DNA of 64,000 bases from an uncultured Chelatococcus sp. (GTDB taxonomy: Bacteria; Pseudomonadota; Alphaproteobacteria; Rhizobiales; Beijerinckiaceae), in the NCBI GenBank assembly GCA_937863995.1, contig CALMIK010000096.1:28862-92861 (forward strand). The letters are read 5' to 3'. A model generated the notes under the pieces. The model was not told the DNA's origin and ran no database searches. It worked only from the letters and a program-made list of their open reading frames with translations. This document shows, one piece after another, positions 61,020 through 64,000 of the stretch (positions within the stretch are counted from its first letter, which is position 1; the number at the start of each line of letters is the position of its first letter). Both the position numbers and the translations under genes were made by a program.

Positions 61020-62969
61020 GTGCAACCGGCGAGTATTCTTTTGCATTCGACGCGCACACGGCTGACGCCACGTTTCAACGGCTGGATTTCTCCGGCGCCC
61101 GCCGCGCCGCAGGGAAGGGGGGGCGCATCCCGCCCGTCGCCGCTTCGCGGCGCGCTTCTCGGGTGCCTCGGCCTCGCCACCGCCGTCGGCGCGCTTCTGG
61201 CGGGCACCGGCGGGTTGCAGAACGCCATCGCCAACGGCGACACCCGCACGCTGTCCTTCTATCATGCGCACACGCGCGAAACGCTCACGGTTACCTTCCG
61301 CCGCAACGGCCGCTACGAGCGCGGCGAGTTGCAGAAGCTGAACTGGTTCCTGCGCGACTGGCGCAACGACGAAACCGTCTCCATGGACCCGAAGCTGTTC
61401 GACATCGTCTGGGCGGCCCAGCGGGAAGCCGGATCGAGCGGCACGGTGCGGGTCCTGTCCGCCTATCGCTCGCCGGGGACGAACGCCATGCTGCGCCGCC
61501 GCTCCAGCGCCGTGGCCAAGAACAGCCAACACACCCAGGGCCGCGCGCTCGACTTCTCGCTGCCCGATGCGGACATGGCGAAAGTGCGCGCCATAGGCAT
61601 GCGCCTGCAGCGCGGCGGCGTGGGTTATTATCCGAACGTTCCCTTCGTTCATCTCGATTCCGGGTCCGTGCGTTCGTGGCCGCGCATGCCGCGTAACCAG
61701 CTCGAGCGTCTGTTCCCCGATGGCCGAACCGTGCATCTTCCCGCCGACGGCAGGCCGCTGGACGGCTACGAGACCGCCAAGCAGACGATCCTGGCGCGCG
61801 GCGATTCCGTGCCCGGTTTCAGCGCCAGCGCGGCCGTGGCGGCCCAGCAGCCGGAGCGCCGACGCAGCTTTTGGGCGACGCTTTTCGGCGGCGCTGACGA
61901 AGCCGAGGATGCCGAGGTCGCCGACACCTCCGCTTCGCGCCGCCAGATCGTCGCGCGCAACAACTCGAGCGCCGCGGCCCCGCCCGGCGAGGACGACAAC
62001 GATCCGCGCCGCTTCTTCCTGATCGAGAGCCGCAATGCTGCCGCCAGCGGGCGTCAGGTCGCGGCTCCTGCCCGCGCGCCGGCACCTGCTCCCGCGCCTG
62101 CACCTGTTCCGGTAGTTGCTCCAGCCCCGGCCCCCGTGCCGCAGGCGCCGGTCGTTCCGGTCGGCAGCCCGGTGCAGATTCTGCCCAACTTCCCCCGCGA
62201 ACCGGTGCCCGCAAGCGTCCCGGCGTTCGCGCCGCAGGTGGCGGACAGGGTGTTCGATGGTCCGGTGCCCGTGGCGCGGCCCGTCCCGCCCGCTCAGGTG
62301 CCGGTGCCGACGCTTGTTCCGCCTGCGCAGCCGGGGGCGCTTCCCGCGCTTATCGCCGCGCTGCCGCCGCCCCGTCCGGGCGCTCCCGCGCCGGCACCCA
62401 CGGTCATGGCTGCGGCGACATTGCCGGCCATCCCCGCGCCGCCCGCTCGCCCGCCTGAGCTCAAGCCCGTGCTTGCCGGCGACCGGGACGCGCTCGCCGC
62501 TATCGCGGCGGCATCCGGCACCACCGTCGATGGGCCTGCCGATCGCTCGATCCAGACGGCGGCGCTTGCCTATGCGCCCGCTCCGGCCGTCATCCCGCCA
62601 CCGCTGCCGCCCGCTCGCCCGCAGGCCGTCGTCGCATCGGCATCGGCGCCTGCCCCCGCCGCCGCACCCTCGGTGCGCGTGTCGCCGTCATTGCCGCCCG
62701 CTGCCGGCGGCGACGAAAGGCGCGCGTTGACGCAATTGTTCGCGACCGTTGCAACCGACGCCAAGCCCTCGCCACGCGCGCAGGTGCGCACGGCCAAGGT
62801 CGTGACCGCCGCCCCGGCGCCGCGCACGCCTGCGCCCGTCACGGCAACGCCGCCCAAGGTCGTGGTGCAGATGGAATTTACCCGTGACACCAACGTCACG
62901 GATCTGTCGACGACGAGTTTTAGCGGCCCTGCCGTTAAGCCGCTGCCTGTGGCGCGCTTCGGCCAATAA
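61020..62969 (+). CDS. DUF882 (M15/YcbK-like) protein with long Pro/Ala-rich tail
   Basis: About 649 residues. A basic N-terminus and one hydrophobic helix (about 46-68, GALLGCLGLATAVGALLAGT) are followed by the DUF882 zinc-peptidase-like domain (about 75-220): metal-site blocks SQHTQGRALDFSLPD (H, D) and GGVGYYPNVPFVHLDSG (H). The E. coli YcbK/MepK relative cuts L,D-cross-links in peptidoglycan, which would pair well with the L,D-transpeptidase upstream. Residues about 330-610 are a Pro/Ala/Val-rich low-complexity spacer, unusual for the family and possibly wall-spanning. Start uncertain: GTG 61020 has AGGG five bases upstream, GTG 61014 is also in frame. Confidence 0.85.
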   Translation: MQPASILLHSTRTRLTPRFNGWISPAPAAPQGRGGASRPSPLRGALLGCLGLATAVGALLAGTGGLQNAIANGDTRTLSFYHAHTRETLTVTFRRNGRYERGELQKLNWFLRDWRNDETVSMDPKLFDIVWAAQREAGSSGTVRVLSAYRSPGTNAMLRRRSSAVAKNSQHTQGRALDFSLPDADMAKVRAIGMRLQRGGVGYYPNVPFVHLDSGSVRSWPRMPRNQLERLFPDGRTVHLPADGRPLDGYETAKQTILARGDSVPGFSASAAVAAQQPERRRSFWATLFGGADEAEDAEVADTSASRRQIVARNNSSAAAPPGEDDNDPRRFFLIESRNAAASGRQVAAPARAPAPAPAPAPVPVVAPAPAPVPQAPVVPVGSPVQILPNFPREPVPASVPAFAPQVADRVFDGPVPVARPVPPAQVPVPTLVPPAQPGALPALIAALPPPRPGAPAPAPTVMAAATLPAIPAPPARPPELKPVLAGDRDALAAIAAASGTTVDGPADRSIQTAALAYAPAPAVIPPPLPPARPQAVVASASAPAPAAAPSVRVSPSLPPAAGGDERRALTQLFATVATDAKPSPRAQVRTAKVVTAAPAPRTPAPVTATPPKVVVQMEFTRDTNVTDLSTTSFSGPAVKPLPVARFGQ

Positions 62970-63280
62970 GCGTCGTCCGGTCAACGGCAGGTCCTGACCG
63001 GATGCAAGCGGCTCAAGATTTGATGATCAGAGCATTTCCCGGAAGTGGCGGAATTCTCTGACGGCTGTGGCTTCCCGCCAAACCATTTCCCCCCTGTGAC
63101 GGTTTGCGCGAAGAAAACGCGTAAAATCAAACCCTGACGCATGCCGTCGTTTCGGCAAAATGCTCTGAAAACTTCCAGCTTGATACACCGCGTTCTTGCC
63201 GCAGCCCGGCTCCACCGGCGCGCGTATGCCACCGCGCGCCGGCTTTGCGCATGGGGAAGGGGGGCCCGCCAGCACAAACG
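62970..63280. other. Spacer between DUF882 and rpmF
   Basis: About 310 bases holding the third copy of the dispersed intergenic repeat (63028-63167) and otherwise GC-rich, gene-free DNA before the rpmF terminator hairpin. Confidence 0.6.
63028..63167 (+). repeat. Dispersed intergenic double-hairpin repeat, copy 3
   Basis: Outer inverted repeat CAGAGCATTT (63028-63037) / AAATGCTCTG (63158-63167). Inside it GTTTGCGCGAAGAAAACGCG (around 63103-63122) matches the first module of copy 1, and the AAATGCTCT end matches its second module. The interior is longer and more diverged than copies 1 and 2. Confidence 0.7.
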
Positions 63281-63317
63281 AAAAACGGGATGACGATTTT
63301 ACATCGTCATCCCGTTT
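63281..63317 (-). terminator. Rho-independent terminator of rpmF (possibly bidirectional)
   Basis: Perfect 15-bp stem AAACGGGATGACGAT (63283-63297) / ATCGTCATCCCGTTT (63303-63317) with a 5-base loop. On the minus strand it ends in a run of five T, 70 bases after the rpmF stop; the plus-strand side also ends in TTT, so it may stop both transcripts. Confidence 0.85.
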
Positions 63318-63386
63318 CAAAAGCTTGATGTATACAAGCCCGTCAACCGGCCTTCAGCGGAAGGCCGATGCGCGAAACCGTCCTGA

Positions 63387-63572
63387 TCACGCGTCGTCGC
63401 GCGGCTTCAGGATCTGGCGGCCGCGATAGAGGCCGGTCTTGAGGTCGACGTGGTGCGGACGGCGCAGCTCGCCCGAGTCCTTGTCCTCGACGTAGGTGGG
63501 GTTCGCCAGCGCATCGGCGGAACGGCGATGGCCGCGCTTTGCCGGCGAGGTTTTTCTTTTTGGAACGGCCAT
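63387..63572 (-). CDS. rpmF: 50S ribosomal protein L32
   Basis: 61 residues, typical for alphaproteobacterial bL32. The N-terminus [20 protein letters not shown] is the conserved L32 start, followed by [20 protein letters not shown]. No zinc-binding Cys are present, as in the Cys-free form usual for this class. ATG 63572 has GGAG seven bases upstream. In many alphaproteobacteria rpmF lies next to mtgA, as here, with mtgA upstream on the same strand. Confidence 0.97.
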   Translation of the reverse strand: MAVPKRKTSPAKRGHRRSADALANPTYVEDKDSGELRRPHHVDLKTGLYRGRQILKPRDDA

Positions 63573-63724
63573 GGTTCAACTCCGATAAATGGCGGCGGCA
63601 CGGCGAATCCGGACGCAACCCATCCGTGCTCAAATTTCAATGGGATGGGGGCTTCTACTCGATTCTGCCCTGCTTGGCTAGCGATTTTTTGGCTTTCGGC
63701 CTTGCAAGCATTTGCGCAACGCGA

Positions 63725-64000
63725 TTATCGCGCTGATGCGAGGCAGCGCGTGTCCTCGTTCGGCATCCGGCTGAGAATGCTGTTGGCGGAACGCGCGTGG
63801 AATCGTGTCGGCCTTGCCGGGTCGCGCTGGCGCGGGTTGGGGAGTGCGGCCGCGAGCAGGGCCGCCTCGCGCCGGGTGAGATTGGCCGCGTCCTTGCCGA
63901 AATGGCGGCGCGCGGCGGCCTGCGCCCCGAAGATGCCCTCGCCCCATTCGGCCACGTTGAGGTAGTTCTCCATCATGCGCCGCTTGGACCAGATGGCGTC
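63725..64000 (-). CDS. mtgA: Monofunctional peptidoglycan glycosyltransferase MtgA, C-terminal part only
   Basis: Only the last 91 codons are inside the window; the gene continues past base 64000. The visible end contains [27 protein letters not shown] and [23 protein letters not shown], conserved motifs of the GT51 transglycosylase domain, which polymerises lipid II into glycan strands at the inner membrane. The apparent ATG at 63976 is internal. It lies 152 bases upstream of rpmF on the same strand. MtgA rather than a class A PBP is chosen because the frame ends right after the GT51 domain. Confidence 0.88.
   Translation of the reverse strand, partial: DAIWSKRRMMENYLNVAEWGEGIFGAQAAARRHFGKDAANLTRREAALLAAALPNPRQRDPARPTRFHARSANSILSRMPNEDTRCLASAR

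Noticed and set aside
62050..62700. Pro/Ala-rich region of the DUF882 gene as a frameshift artefact
   Set aside because: The frame stays open with an ordinary high-GC codon pattern to a structured C-terminal end, and secreted wall proteins often have such linkers.

Overview
The window looks like GC-rich chromosomal DNA of an alphaproteobacterium, most likely of the Hyphomicrobiales (Rhizobiales). The reasons are the mnmG-rsmG-parA-parB partition block with a parS centromere, a class I poly-hydroxybutyrate synthase, Pho-box-like sites of the CTGTCAT-N4-CTGTCAT type before pst and phn operons, and three copies of an intergenic double-hairpin repeat of the kind dispersed in Rhizobiales genomes. 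A genus cannot be named. I recognise no rRNA, tRNA, CRISPR array, phage or complete insertion sequence.

Layout. 1-4060: partition block (mnmG cut by the window start, rsmG carrying a parS site, parA, parB). 4150-5500: ppa and a GNAT gene on the minus strand. 5750-10280: a four-gene run (HCX5R phosphatase, GT4 glycosyltransferase, ETF-beta-lysine-methyltransferase-like enzyme, MsbA-type exporter). 10430-15360: DUF533 protein, PEP mutase/isocitrate lyase family enzyme, GT2 glycosyltransferase and UDP-galactopyranose mutase. 15366-17483: kdsD/kpsF and hemH on the minus strand. 17900-25500: TonB plus a FecCD/ATPase iron importer, a phosphoribosyltransferase, hemN, a nitronate-monooxygenase-like enzyme and mgtE. 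25900-30900: the pst phosphate importer (pstS-C-A-B and a second pstS). 31297-38010: a degenerate Fic protein, a two-gene operon joining a shortened pyruvate-phosphate-dikinase-like protein to a PhoU/DUF47-like protein, and phaC. 38555-41460: a GH16-RTX-DUF4214 exoenzyme and an NfeD/SPFH membrane pair. 41779-45282: phnDCEE. 45275-51700: chrA, a sensor kinase/regulator/TSUP permease run, DUF4105, DUF3775 and a CsaA-like protein. 51809-58233: an RND pump with its adaptor, and pepF. 58427-58696: a 270-bp MITE-like element. 58938-64000: an L,D-transpeptidase, a DUF882 protein, rpmF and the start-less end of mtgA.

How the parts fit. Phosphate is the main theme of the middle: two importers with Pho-box-like promoters, a pst operon that has a second PstS where phoU would normally follow, and nearby a PhoU-like protein translationally coupled to a phosphohistidine-domain enzyme that lacks the PEP/pyruvate barrel. 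That pair is the best candidate here for an undescribed system. A second theme is the cell surface (Galf-type glycan genes, exporter, GH16 exoenzyme, L,D-transpeptidase, DUF882, MtgA), and a third is iron and heme (hemH, TonB/Fec, hemN). Coordinates of starts are my choices from ribosome-binding sites and overlaps; alternatives are given where they matter.
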